From Sporichthya polymorpha DSM 43042 (GTDB lineage: Bacteria > Actinomycetota > Actinomycetes > Sporichthyales > Sporichthyaceae), in contig NZ_KB913029.1 in assembly GCF_000384115.1 (NCBI RefSeq), positions 4,067,057-4,131,056 of the forward strand: a DNA stretch of 64,000 bases, in the 5' to 3' direction. Numbering within the stretch: the first letter of the stretch is position 1; every line of letters begins with the position of its first letter. This document shows positions 16,333 through 24,795 of the stretch, one piece after another. Made by a program: the position numbers and the translations under genes. A model generated the notes under the pieces. That model ran no database searches and was not told the origin of the DNA. It was given only the letters and a program-made list of their open reading frames with translations.

Positions 16333-17787
16333 CTACTGGGTCTTGTACAGGGCGGCGGTGAGGGTCGCGGCGACGGTGCCGTTCGGCCGGCTGAGGGTGA
16401 TCGTCACGTCGTCCTTCCAGTCCGCGTTGCCGGGGTGCATGTACCGGAAGGTGACGGAGCTGGCGCCGGTCGCGGGGATCGTGTGCGTGAGCGGGTTGCC
16501 GGCCCGGCCTTCGACGGTGAAGTCGCCCGTGCCCTGGCCCTTGGTCTTGACGGCGACGAAGGTGAGCGACCAACCGGTGCCTGGGTTCGCGGCGGGGTTG
16601 CCGTAGGCGTCGGTGAGCGCGATAGTGCCCTCGATGCCGCCCTCGTTGCCCAGCTGGAACGCGGAGCAGTTCTGCCCGGCGCAGTTGACGAGTCCGGTCC
16701 CGGGGACGACGGAGGAGATCCCGGCCCAGGCGGCGGAGGTCGGCAGGCCACCCCCGACGGTGATCCGCAGCGCGCTCGGGGTGGTGATGCCGCCGGTGGT
16801 CGCCCGCAGCATCGCGGTCTCGGCCTTCACCAGCGTCAGGGCGACGTTGGTCGCGACGCCGCCCGTGAAGGTCGCGGTCGTGGACGCGGTCGGGGTGGCC
16901 CCGTTGGCCGCGGTGCCGGCGCCGGACCAGGTCAGCACCCGGCTGCCGGTGTGCCCGGTGGCGAGGTTGCCGTACGCGTCGGTCGCGGTGACCTTGGCGA
17001 GCGTGTACGTGACGCCGGCCTGCGCCGTCGCCGGCCCGGTGAGGGCGTAGGTCGCCGCGCTCGCGGGAGCGACGGGAAACGACGAGCTCGAGCCGGAGCG
17101 GCCCTCGCTCACGACGGTCAGCACCGTCGGCGCGGCGTTGGTCAGCACGACCGAGACCGTCGCCCGGCCGGCGGAGAAGGTGGCGGTGACCGGGTAGGTC
17201 GGCGCGGTGCCATTGGGGCTGTCCGCGGCGCCGGTGATCAGCAGGTTCCTGGTTCCGTTGTAGAGCAGGTCCCGCAGGCCGGCGGTGGTGGCGGTCAGTT
17301 CCAGCGTCGTGCTCGATCCGGCCGTCGCGGGGGACACCGCGACGGTCAGGGCCCGGTCGACGACCGGGACGAAGATGCTCGTCGTCGGCGCGTTCGCGGG
17401 CAGCGCCGTCCACGGGCCGGCGACGGCGAAGACGCGGTAGGTGTTGGTCGCCAGCACCGACGGGTCGTTGTCGAGGCAGGTCCCGACGCCGGCGGAGTCC
17501 GCGGTGATCGTGCAGACGCCCGACTTCGCCGACGGCGACGTGCGGTCGACGCGGTAGGAGGTGGGGACCGGCCCGGACCCGGGAGCGGTCACCGCGATGC
17601 GGACCTCGCCCCCGCTGAGGCTGGCTTGGACCGACGGCGAGCCGATCACGTCGGCGCGCGCGGAGCCGTTCACGTCGGAGGACGTGACGGTCCAGAACCC
17701 GTACGCCGCCGTCGGCCCGAGGACCGCGGCCGCGAGCGCCAGCGGCACGAGGTAGCGGGAACGCCGCCGTGGCATGCGCAGAGTCAC
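16333..17787 (-). CDS. Large exported Ig-like protein, SipW/TasA-type N-terminus
   Basis: A 484-aa exported protein, last gene of a four-gene minus-strand operon. After RRRSRYLVPLALAAAVLGP comes AAYGFWTVTSS, the aromatic [AY]-x-W motif seen after the signal segment in all but one of these proteins and typical of SipW-processed substrates such as TasA and camelysin. The remainder is Thr/Ala/Gly-rich beta sequence with at least three Ig-like stretches (for example TDAYGNLATGHTG and the very similar TDAYGNPAANPG, which mark repeated domains). No sortase motif or C-terminal membrane anchor. The GTG at 17787 overlaps the upstream stop; an ATG four codons later is the alternative. Function unknown; a structural surface role is inferred. 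Confidence 0.8.
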   Translation of the reverse strand: MTLRMPRRRSRYLVPLALAAAVLGPTAAYGFWTVTSSDVNGSARADVIGSPSVQASLSGGEVRIAVTAPGSGPVPTSYRVDRTSPSAKSGVCTITADSAGVGTCLDNDPSVLATNTYRVFAVAGPWTALPANAPTTSIFVPVVDRALTVAVSPATAGSSTTLELTATTAGLRDLLYNGTRNLLITGAADSPNGTAPTYPVTATFSAGRATVSVVLTNAAPTVLTVVSEGRSGSSSSFPVAPASAATYALTGPATAQAGVTYTLAKVTATDAYGNLATGHTGSRVLTWSGAGTAANGATPTASTTATFTGGVATNVALTLVKAETAMLRATTGGITTPSALRITVGGGLPTSAAWAGISSVVPGTGLVNCAGQNCSAFQLGNEGGIEGTIALTDAYGNPAANPGTGWSLTFVAVKTKGQGTGDFTVEGRAGNPLTHTIPATGASSVTFRYMHPGNADWKDDVTITLSRPNGTVAATLTAALYKTQ

Positions 17788-18278
17788 GAGATCCGTCCGG
17801 TCACGGTGACGGGCACCGAGAAGTTTGCACCCTGGCACCCGTTGTCGGCCTGTCCCATGGTCACTGCGCCGGGAAGCGGAATCGAAACGCTCGCGCCCGG
17901 GGCGACCACGGTCGACAGCCCGGTCTGGGGCACGACGGTGACGGCGGGGTTGGTGCAGGTGCCGAGCGAGCCGCTGACGCCGACCGCGCCGGCGCCGGCG
18001 GTCACCGCGGTGACGGTGATCGGCATCGAGTTCGGGTTGCGCACGGCGAGCACCAGCGTGCCGACCGAACCCGGAGCCAGCGTGCCGGCGACGGAGGCCG
18101 TCGAGGCCACGCCGGTCAGCGGCGAGAGGTTGCCCGCGGTCGCGGAGCCGGTGCCTGAGCCGGTCGTTCGCCAGTACGCCTGCGCGACCCCGGTCGGGAG
18201 CGTGACGGCGCCGACGACGAGCGCGGCGGTCACCGCGGCTCGGCGGACGCGCGTCTTCGGCGCGGCGTGGCGGCTCAC
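17784..18278 (-). CDS. Small exported SipW/TasA-type protein
   Basis: A 164-aa exported protein, third in the minus-strand operon. A basic N-terminus and hydrophobic segment (residues 14-33) end in AQAYWRTTGSGTGSATAG, the camelysin/TasA-like motif also found in the operon's first gene. The mature part is a single beta-rich domain with two cysteines, Cys108 and Cys148, at positions matching those in its two upstream neighbours. It ends without an anchor. Start and stop overlap the flanking genes as GTGA, so translation is coupled. I infer a secreted or polymerising surface subunit; no function is established. Confidence 0.8.
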   Translation of the reverse strand: MSRHAAPKTRVRRAAVTAALVVGAVTLPTGVAQAYWRTTGSGTGSATAGNLSPLTGVASTASVAGTLAPGSVGTLVLAVRNPNSMPITVTAVTAGAGAVGVSGSLGTCTNPAVTVVPQTGLSTVVAPGASVSIPLPGAVTMGQADNGCQGANFSVPVTVTGRIS

Positions 18279-19081
18279 GAGGCCCGCCCGGTGGCGCCGT
18301 AGGTGAAGCGCAGCGCGGCGTTCTTGCAGCCGTCCTGGTTCACCGGGGTGTTGAGCATGCGGACCCGCGGCCACTGCGCGGCGGGAATCCCGAGCTCGGA
18401 CAGCGTCCGGGTGGTGCCGGCCGGCAGCGTCAGCGTCGGGCCGGTGTACGGCGTGACGTCGAAGTCCGCGACGGTGCACACCAGGCGGCCGGTCGCGTTC
18501 GGGGCGGCCGCGATGGCGAGGTCCACGCCGAGCGCCTCGACGGCGAGGTCGGTCGCGTTGTTGTTCGTCAGCTCGACGTCGATGGGCGCGGTGATGCCGG
18601 GGCGCAGGGTCGTCGCCGGCAGGCCGGTCAGCGTGAGCGGAAGGCCGGGCGCCGCGGAGGCGGCGGGGCGCAGCGTCAGGCGGACGGTGGTACCCGCGAC
18701 GGCGTCGTTCCCGGTGGCGCGCACGACGATGTCGTAGTCGCCGGCCGGGGTGAACTTCTCGTCGACGGTGACGACGAGCGTGGAGCTGACGCCGCTGGTG
18801 GTCGCCGGCGTGAACTGCGCCGAGGCGAACGGCGGGAGCGCGGCCGCGGTGAAGGTCACCGGGCCCACCTCCGAACCACGCAGCAGCGTGAGGGCGTACT
18901 CGGCGGACCGCTGGTCCCCGAGGACGACCGCCCCCGGCTCGACCGCGATCCGCAGCGGCGGCGCCGCGGCACCGGTCGCCAGCGAGGCGAGGAACGCGAA
19001 CACGCCGGTGAGGAGCAACGCGAGCAGACCGAGAAGAACGGCTCCGCGGCGTCGGCGCCGCTCCTCCGTCTGCTCGGTCAT
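18275..19081 (-). CDS. Membrane-anchored beta-rich protein of the exported operon
   Basis: A 268-aa protein with a charged N-terminus (TEEQ-type, then RRRRR), one hydrophobic segment at about 13-36, and an extracytoplasmic part made of two beta domains. It lacks the AYxxW motif, so it probably stays anchored. Its C-terminal domain nevertheless matches the small secreted neighbours: CTVADFDV at Cys202 and NQDGCK at Cys252. This suggests it is the membrane base of whatever the others form. The ATG at 19081 follows a GAGGGGAA Shine-Dalgarno; a GTG ten codons earlier is possible. It overlaps the downstream gene. Confidence 0.78.
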   Translation of the reverse strand: MTEQTEERRRRRGAVLLGLLALLLTGVFAFLASLATGAAAPPLRIAVEPGAVVLGDQRSAEYALTLLRGSEVGPVTFTAAALPPFASAQFTPATTSGVSSTLVVTVDEKFTPAGDYDIVVRATGNDAVAGTTVRLTLRPAASAAPGLPLTLTGLPATTLRPGITAPIDVELTNNNATDLAVEALGVDLAIAAAPNATGRLVCTVADFDVTPYTGPTLTLPAGTTRTLSELGIPAAQWPRVRMLNTPVNQDGCKNAALRFTYGATGRAS

Positions 19082-19151
19082 CGCGTTCCCCTCGGTCCCC
19101 GTGGTGTTCACTTCGGCGGTGTCGGTCCGGACCTGACGCCCGGGCGTGCGA

Positions 19152-19179
19152 GGGCCGGCGGAACTCGCTCCGCCGGCCC
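19152..19179 (-). terminator. Hairpin between the first and second exported genes
   Basis: GGGCCGGCGGA (19152-19162) pairs perfectly with TCCGCCGGCCC (19169-19179) around a 6-base loop, just downstream of the first gene of the exported operon. Such an intercistronic stem could raise the level of the first transcript relative to the rest, which would suit a major subunit. Role inferred. Confidence 0.55.
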
Positions 19180-19189
19180 GGGTCGATCC

Positions 19190-19654
19190 TTAGTTGGACG
19201 TGAAGGCCAGGGTGACCGTCGCGCCCTTGCAGTTGTCCTGGTTCGCGTTGGTGTTCTTGAGCATCACGACGGCGGTGCCCGTCTGGCTCGAGTTCCCAGC
19301 GATCTGACCGGCGGCGATGGCGACCTGGTCGACTTGGTAGTCCGCGACGGTGCACGCCGGGCCGCTGCCGTTGCCGGTGGTCGTGCCCGCGACCGAGGCG
19401 GTGACGCCGGTGAGGTACTGAGCGAAGTTGGCGCCGTTGTTCACCTTGAAGTTCACGGTCTGCGGGACTCCGGGGACGAGACCGGTGACGTTGCCCACCT
19501 GGGTGATCGTGAAGGCGGTGTTGGTGCCGGCGGCGCCGGTCGCGGAGCCCTCACCGGAAGTGGTCCAGTAGGCGTACGCGCCACCCGCACCGGCGATCGC
19601 AACAGCGGCGACGGCGACGACAACAGCGGCCTTCTTCTTGGTGACGATGCGCAT
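19190..19654 (-). CDS. Exported SipW/TasA-type protein, probable major subunit
   Basis: A 154-aa protein encoded first in the minus-strand operon. MRIVTKKKAA is followed by a hydrophobic segment and AYAYWTTSGEGSATG (residues 26-40), a textbook SipW-type/camelysin N-terminus. The mature domain is Thr/Asn/Ala-rich beta sequence with only two cysteines: Cys101 in CTVADYQV and Cys142 in NANQDNCKG, probably a disulfide. It is the smallest product, first in the operon, and separated from the rest by a hairpin, features expected of an abundant fibre subunit. The ATG follows AAAGGGGAC. No dedicated signal peptidase lies in the window, so processing would depend on an enzyme elsewhere. Confidence 0.82.
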   Translation of the reverse strand: MRIVTKKKAAVVVAVAAVAIAGAGGAYAYWTTSGEGSATGAAGTNTAFTITQVGNVTGLVPGVPQTVNFKVNNGANFAQYLTGVTASVAGTTTGNGSGPACTVADYQVDQVAIAAGQIAGNSSQTGTAVVMLKNTNANQDNCKGATVTLAFTSN

Positions 19655-19911
19655 CTCGGGAGTCCCCTTTGAGTTCGTGTTTCGCAGGTGCTCCCTGCGG
19701 GCGCCCGCTCCGTGCGGGCTGACACCAACTTCGACGAAAGGGGCCCATCGGGTGACGAGACCAAAGTCCCGAAACCGGGCAACCAAAGACACCAAGCCAA
19801 GGAGGACCTAAGTACGAACGGGTCGGCCCGAACCGGTCGGGGGAATGGAGCACGGCGGGCGGTCCCGGGCCCCGATACTGGTGATCCACTTCGAACTCCC
19901 GTGGAGGCCCG
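19655..19911. promoter_or_regulatory. Divergent leader between exported operon and iolA
   Basis: This 257-bp gap must hold the promoters of the exported operon (minus) and of iolA (plus). It is less GC-biased around 19770-19815 and contains three similar ACCAAAG-like words (around 19770, 19792 and 19801) plus a hairpin-prone GCCCGCTCCGTGCGGGC stretch near 19707-19723 on the exported operon's leader. I cannot place -10 and -35 boxes with confidence. Confidence 0.4.
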
Positions 19912-21396
19912 GTGCGCGAGATCGGCCATTGGATCGGTGGCGCCCAGACGCCCGGGGCCTCGGGCCGCCGGGGTCCGGTGTTCCAGCCGGCGACGGGGGA
20001 GATCCAGGCCTCGGTCGCGCTTGCGGACCCCGCCGAGGCCGACGCGGCCGTCCAGGCGGCGGTCAAGGCCGCCGACGGCTGGCGGGAGACGTCCCTGGTC
20101 GCGCGGGCGCGCATCCTGTTCGCGTTCCGGGAGCTGCTGCACCGCAATCTCGACGCCGTCGCCGAGGCGATCACCGACGAGCACGGCAAGACCCTCGCCG
20201 ACGCCCGGGGCGAGGTGACGCGCGGCCTCGAGGTCGTCGAGTTCGCCTGCGGGATCCCGCACCTGCTCAAGGGCGAGTACTCCGACCAGGTCTCGACCAA
20301 CGTCGACGCGTACTCGTTCCGCCAGCCCCTCGGCGTCTGCGCCGGGATCACGCCGTTCAACTTCCCGGCGATGGTCCCGCTGTGGATGCACCCGATCGCG
20401 ATCGCGGCCGGCAACACGTTCGTCCTCAAGCCCAGCGAGCGGGATCCGTCGGCGTCGATGCTCGTCGCGAAGCTCTACGCCGAGGCCGGACTGCCGGCGG
20501 GCGTGTTCAACGTCGTCCACGGCGACAAGACCGCGGTCGACGCCCTGCTCGACCACCCGGACGTCGCGGCGGTCTCCTTCGTCGGCTCGACGCCGGTCGC
20601 CCGGTACGTGCACGGCCGGGCGAGCGCGGCGGGCAAGCGCGTGCAGGCCCTCGGCGGGGCCAAGAACCACGCTGTGGTGCTGCCCGACGCCGACCTCGAC
20701 AACGCCGCCGCCGAGCTCACCGCCGCCGGGTACGGGTCGGCCGGCCAGCGCTGCATGGCGATCTCGGTCGTCGTCGCGGTGGGCGACGCCGCCGACGGGC
20801 TCGTCGAGCGCCTCGCCGCCCGCGCGTCCGCGATCGCGGTCGGTCCCGGCCGGGCCGCGGGCTCCGAGATGGGCCCGCTGGTGACCGCCGAGGCCGCCGA
20901 TCGCGTCCGCGGGTACGTGGAACGCACCGACGCCCGGGTCGTCGTCGACGGCCGCGCCGTGGTCGTCCCGGGGCACGAGAGCGGCTTCTGGGTCGGCCCC
21001 ACACTGCTCGACGGCGTCAGCCCGGCCAGCGAGGCGTACGCGGACGAGATCTTCGGCCCGGTGCTCTCGGTCGTCCGGGTGGGGAGCTTCGAGGAGGCGG
21101 TCGCGCTGGTCAACGCGAACCCGTACGGCAACGGCGTCGCGATCTTCACCGGCAGCGGGGCGGCGGCCCGGCGGTTCACCCGTGAGGTCTCGGTCGGGAT
21201 GGTCGGGGTCAACGTGCCGATCCCGGTGCCGATGGCGTTCTACAGCTTCGGCGGCTGGAAGGACTCGCTGTTCGGCGACACCCACGTGCACGGAGCGGAG
21301 GGGGTCCGGTTCTACACACGGGCCAAGGCGGTGACCAGCCGGTGGCCGGAGAGCGCCGCCTCCGACGCTGCGTTGCACTTCCCGACCGCGCGTTAG
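19912..21396 (+). CDS. iolA: Methylmalonate-semialdehyde dehydrogenase (acylating)
   Basis: A 494-aa CoA-dependent aldehyde dehydrogenase (IolA/MmsA) that turns malonate or methylmalonate semialdehyde into acetyl-CoA or propionyl-CoA, the last step of inositol and valine breakdown. The nucleophile is Cys281 in GSAGQRCMAIS; the ITPFNFPAMVPLWM substrate-tunnel motif and ALGGAKNH, in which the general-base Glu of ordinary aldehyde dehydrogenases is replaced, are diagnostic. The GTG start follows a GGAGGCCC Shine-Dalgarno. It belongs functionally to the iol block but is cut off from it by the exported operon, so it needs its own promoter. Confidence 0.93.
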   Translation: MREIGHWIGGAQTPGASGRRGPVFQPATGEIQASVALADPAEADAAVQAAVKAADGWRETSLVARARILFAFRELLHRNLDAVAEAITDEHGKTLADARGEVTRGLEVVEFACGIPHLLKGEYSDQVSTNVDAYSFRQPLGVCAGITPFNFPAMVPLWMHPIAIAAGNTFVLKPSERDPSASMLVAKLYAEAGLPAGVFNVVHGDKTAVDALLDHPDVAAVSFVGSTPVARYVHGRASAAGKRVQALGGAKNHAVVLPDADLDNAAAELTAAGYGSAGQRCMAISVVVAVGDAADGLVERLAARASAIAVGPGRAAGSEMGPLVTAEAADRVRGYVERTDARVVVDGRAVVVPGHESGFWVGPTLLDGVSPASEAYADEIFGPVLSVVRVGSFEEAVALVNANPYGNGVAIFTGSGAAARRFTREVSVGMVGVNVPIPVPMAFYSFGGWKDSLFGDTHVHGAEGVRFYTRAKAVTSRWPESAASDAALHFPTAR

Positions 21397-21484
21397 GCCG
21401 AACGGGTTACCGGGGGGCCGGGGTGCCCACAGGTTAAACATTCGCGAAACCTGTACGGCCCCGTACTTCCTTACCGTGTCGAGA

Positions 21485-21790
21485 ATGAACGCCCCCGCTC
21501 AAACCCTGGAACACCCGCTCGACCGCACCGGCGACTTCACCTCCACCATCACCCTGGTCGGCCGGGTGATCGCCCTTCAGGGCACCCGGATCGCCCGGGA
21601 GCAGGCCCGCCCCCGTCCGGACCGCGCGGCGATCGCCGAGCTGCAGAACGCCCGCGACGCGGCCGTCGCCCTCTGCCGGACCCTGGCTCAGGCCGACCCC
21701 GCGACGCTGGACGAGATCCGGGAGACCTACGCCGCGCTCCTCGCGGAGCTCTCCACCGGCCTGACGCCCCTCGGCGGTTCCGGGGCCTGA
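21485..21790 (+). CDS. Small hypothetical protein
   Basis: A 101-aa soluble, mostly helical protein (IAREQARPRPDRAAIAELQNARDAAVALCRTL) with no signal peptide or membrane segment and one cysteine. I do not recognise it. The ATG at 21485 is used; a GTG three codons earlier is equally possible. Codon usage and GC pattern resemble its neighbours, which supports it being real. It sits in the same orientation between iolA and a ROK kinase gene, without overlap to either. Confidence 0.55.
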   Translation: MNAPAQTLEHPLDRTGDFTSTITLVGRVIALQGTRIAREQARPRPDRAAIAELQNARDAAVALCRTLAQADPATLDEIRETYAALLAELSTGLTPLGGSGA

Positions 21791-21832
21791 CCTGCGAACT
21801 CCGCCCGACCGGGCCGCGTATCGTCTCCTCAC

Positions 21833-22615
21833 GTGGACGATCCGGAGCAACCTGCCGGGGGACCGGGTGCGCCCGGTGAGCGGACCCTCACGTTCGACGT
21901 CGGCGGGACCGGTCTCAAGGCCACCGTGCTCGACGGCGCGGGCGTTCCGCTCGTCGACCGCGTGCGCGTCCGCACGCCCTACCCGTGCCCGCCCGAGCGG
22001 CTGATCGGCACGCTGCAGGACGTCGCGGAGCAGCTGCCGGCCTTCGACCGGATCTCGGTCGGCCTGCCCGGGATGATCCGCGGCGGGTGCGTGCTCGCCA
22101 CCCCGCACTTCGTCACCGAGGCCGGCCCGTTCACCCCGGTCCGGCCCGACCTGCTCGCGGCCTGGCGCAACTACGACGCCGCGACCGCGATCCACAAGGC
22201 GTTCGCCTGCCCCGTCCGCGTCGTCAACGACGCCGAGCTCGCCGGGTTCGGGGTCGTGACCGGTCAGGGGTTCGAGGTGCTCCTCGCGCTCGGGACGGGC
22301 CTCGGCGCGGCGCTGTTCGACAACGGCCGGATCCTGCCCAAACTCGAGCTCTCCCAGGCCCCGTTCCGCCGCGGCGAGACCTACGACCAGCAGCTCGGCG
22401 ACCACGCCCGCCGGGCCATCGGCAACCGCTCCTGGACCCGCCGCTTCGATCGCGCGCTGGCCCGCTGGCACGCGGTCCTGTGGTGGGACCGGCTCTACGT
22501 CGGCGGCGGCAACGCCAAACACCTCGTCGGCGACCTGTCGTTCGAGCACACCCGCGTCGGCAACGAGGCCGGGCTCCGCGGGGGCTTCCAGCTCTGGCAG
22601 CAGAGCTGGGACTGA
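21833..22615 (+). CDS. ROK-family kinase, polyphosphate glucokinase-like
   Basis: A 260-aa sugar kinase of the ROK fold. Motifs in order: phosphate-binding FDVGGTGLKA at residues 21-30, the catalytic base Asp133 in VVNDAELAGFG, and the adenosine/phosphate loop LGTGLGAALF (153-162). The overall length and single-domain layout resemble actinobacterial polyphosphate/ATP glucokinases, but the usual zinc-binding cysteine cluster of repressor-type ROK proteins is absent. Substrate is therefore only probably glucose. The 3' end converges closely (29 bp) with the penicillin-binding protein gene. Confidence 0.72.
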   Translation: MDDPEQPAGGPGAPGERTLTFDVGGTGLKATVLDGAGVPLVDRVRVRTPYPCPPERLIGTLQDVAEQLPAFDRISVGLPGMIRGGCVLATPHFVTEAGPFTPVRPDLLAAWRNYDAATAIHKAFACPVRVVNDAELAGFGVVTGQGFEVLLALGTGLGAALFDNGRILPKLELSQAPFRRGETYDQQLGDHARRAIGNRSWTRRFDRALARWHAVLWWDRLYVGGGNAKHLVGDLSFEHTRVGNEAGLRGGFQLWQQSWD

Positions 22616-22644
22616 GCGGCCTGCTGACCAGCCGTCAGGATCGG

Positions 22645-24678
22645 TCAGAGGATCGCGTTCAGGAACGCCCGCGCGAGCGGGCCGGCGGTCGCGGCGCCGC
22701 TGGTGCCGCGCTCGACGATGACGGCGAACGCGATGTTCCCGTTGTACCCGACCAGCCAGGCGTGGCGGCCGGGCTCGGTGTCGCTGCCGTAGAGGGCGGT
22801 GCCGGTGGTGGCGCCGACGGTCGGCCGCACGTGGGCCGGCTTCGCGGTGCCGTGGCTCGCGCCGACCTGGAGGAGCTCGCGCAGCTCCGAGGCGTAGGGG
22901 AGCGGCGGCAGCGTCGGGCGGTCGTCCTCGGCCGGGACGAACTCGGGCGTCGGTGACGGGGACGGCGGCACCGGCGGCTCGGTGCTCGGGACCGTGCCCG
23001 GCTGGGGCACGATCGCCGGGTTCGCCGGCGGGGAGGTGCGCGGGGGCCGGTCGTCGAGCACCAGGCGCGGGTAGCGCGGGGTGCCGTCCGCGATCGCGGC
23101 GGCGACGACGGCCATCGCGAGCGGGCTCATCAGCACGCGGCCCTGGCCGATCGCGGCGTTGGCGAGGTCGAGGCGGTCGCGGGCCGGGGGCACGTCGCCG
23201 GAGAACGTGTTGACCAGCAGGTCCCAGTTGCCGCCGACGCCGAACGCCTCGGCCGCGTCGGCGAGGGCGTCGGTGTCGAGGTCGGCGATGCGCCGGGCGA
23301 AGGACGTGTTGCAGGACTGCGCGAAGTTCTGCTCCAGCGAGAGCTGCCCGCGATTGCCGAGACCGTCGTAGTTCTCGAACTTCTTGCCCTCGATCGTCAC
23401 CGACGCGGGGCAGCCGATCGGGTCGCGCAGCGTCAGCCCGCTCTGCAGCAGGGCGAGCGCGCCGACCATCTTGAACGCGGTGCCGGGCGCGTACTGGCCG
23501 TTCAGCGCACGGTCCTCCCCGGCCTTGTCGGGCGGGCCGCTCGCGACGGCGAGGACGTGGCCGGTCGTCGTGTCGATCGCGACCAGCGAGGAGTTCTCAT
23601 CGGTCAGGGCGACGGCCTGTTCGGCCGCGGTCTGGATCCGTGTGTCCAACGTCGTGTGCACCGGGCTGCCGGGCACGCCGACGAACTCGATGAGCGTCTC
23701 GACCGGCTCGCCGGTGTCGATGTCGACGAGGTCGATGCGTCCGCTCGCCCGGCCGGCGAGTTGCTTCTGGTACAGCGCCTGCAGGCCGAACAGGCCGAGC
23801 GAGTCCTCGTCGCTCGCGGTCGGGCCGGCGTTCGCGAGGGCGTTCGGCGTCGCGTTGCCGACGGTGCCGAGGACCTCGCGCGCGAACTGCCGCGTCGGAG
23901 CGAGCGTGAGGGTGTCGCGGACGATGACCGCGCCGTCGACCGCCTCGATCTCGGAGCGGAGCGCGTTGAACTGCGGCTCGCGCAGCACGACCGCCTCGAC
24001 GAGGTCGCCCTCCTCGGCCTGGGCCGTACGGATCCGCAACCCGTCGACGTTGACGTTGGTGATCTCGGCGATGTCCTCGATCGCGCCGTCGGGCACCGAA
24101 CCCGCCCGCACGCCGATGCGCACGACCGGCTCCTGACGGACCAGGGGAGTGTTGTTGCGGTCCAGGATCGGCGCCCGGGGCGGCAGGGCACGCAGGCGGC
24201 TGAAGGCCGTCTGCTCGGTCATCCGGGGGTGCAGGATGCTCGGCGCCCAGCGGACCTTCCACTCGCTCTCGCCCGCGGAGGTCTGCACGCTCACGATCTG
24301 GAGCGAGGACTCGTAGCGCCACTCGCCGAGGCCGCCGAGTTCGACGGCGGCGTCGAAGTCGAGCCGGCACCCGTTGGCGCTGTCGCAGTCGCCCGAGAGG
24401 CCGCCGGCGTCGAACTCGCGCTTGCCGAGGCGCAGCGTGTCCTGCATGTCGGTCAGGGCGCCGGAGGCGGCGGTCGGCTCCGTCGTCCGCCTGCCCGCCT
24501 CGGGGTACTTGCCGGCGGCCCAGTCGGCGAGGAAGCTCTCGCCGGCCCCGCGGGGGCCGCTGCCGCCCGGGCCGGCGCCTTCTCCGCCGCCCCCGAACAC
24601 ACCGCAGCCACTGATCAGCAACGCCGCCGCCAGGGTGGCGGCGGCGCTGCGGACCGACCGGGTCGTAGAAGCAGGCAT
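22645..24678 (-). CDS. Penicillin-binding-protein-like lipoprotein with altered active site
   Basis: A 677-aa lipoprotein (lipobox LISGC, Cys25) built like class B penicillin-binding proteins of the MecA/PBP2 type: an NTF2-like domain (about 45-150), a dimerisation region (160-330) and a transpeptidase domain (340-677). The normal catalytic triad of motifs is changed. The SxxK position reads Thr400-Ala-Phe-Lys403 within APGTAFKMV, SxN is intact as Ser455-Cys-Asn457, and KTG reads Thr624-Thr-Gly626. A Pro/Ser/Thr-rich insertion spans 545-590. Both changes were checked against the codons (ACC at 23479-23481 and 22807-22809). Either a Thr-dependent or a catalytically silent transpeptidase is implied. 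It lies downstream of the PepD-like gene on the same strand. Confidence 0.88.
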   Translation of the reverse strand: MPASTTRSVRSAAATLAAALLISGCGVFGGGGEGAGPGGSGPRGAGESFLADWAAGKYPEAGRRTTEPTAASGALTDMQDTLRLGKREFDAGGLSGDCDSANGCRLDFDAAVELGGLGEWRYESSLQIVSVQTSAGESEWKVRWAPSILHPRMTEQTAFSRLRALPPRAPILDRNNTPLVRQEPVVRIGVRAGSVPDGAIEDIAEITNVNVDGLRIRTAQAEEGDLVEAVVLREPQFNALRSEIEAVDGAVIVRDTLTLAPTRQFAREVLGTVGNATPNALANAGPTASDEDSLGLFGLQALYQKQLAGRASGRIDLVDIDTGEPVETLIEFVGVPGSPVHTTLDTRIQTAAEQAVALTDENSSLVAIDTTTGHVLAVASGPPDKAGEDRALNGQYAPGTAFKMVGALALLQSGLTLRDPIGCPASVTIEGKKFENYDGLGNRGQLSLEQNFAQSCNTSFARRIADLDTDALADAAEAFGVGGNWDLLVNTFSGDVPPARDRLDLANAAIGQGRVLMSPLAMAVVAAAIADGTPRYPRLVLDDRPPRTSPPANPAIVPQPGTVPSTEPPVPPSPSPTPEFVPAEDDRPTLPPLPYASELRELLQVGASHGTAKPAHVRPTVGATTGTALYGSDTEPGRHAWLVGYNGNIAFAVIVERGTSGAATAGPLARAFLNAIL

Positions 24679-24795
24679 CGCGCTCTATTCAACCCGCCGG
24701 GGCGGAGAAATGATCATCCGAATCCCCGGGGTGTGACCAAAAAGCAAGCGCATCGGGTCAAGCTCGGCACTGCGACCGGACGGTTGGCGCGACGG

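Noticed and set aside
14278-18306. Very long plus-strand open frame (over 1300 codons)
   Set aside because: It covers iolD in the wrong frame and the reverse complement of the exported operon; its Arg/Gly/Pro-rich translation has no domain pattern and is a by-product of high GC.
19740-19830. Possible cyclic-di-GMP (GEMM-like) riboswitch upstream of iolA or of the exported operon
   Set aside because: A few words (GGGCAACC, GACACCAAGCC, GGACCTAAG) recall the GEMM core, but the P2 hairpin and the closing AGCC-GGTT-CC segment are missing on both strands.
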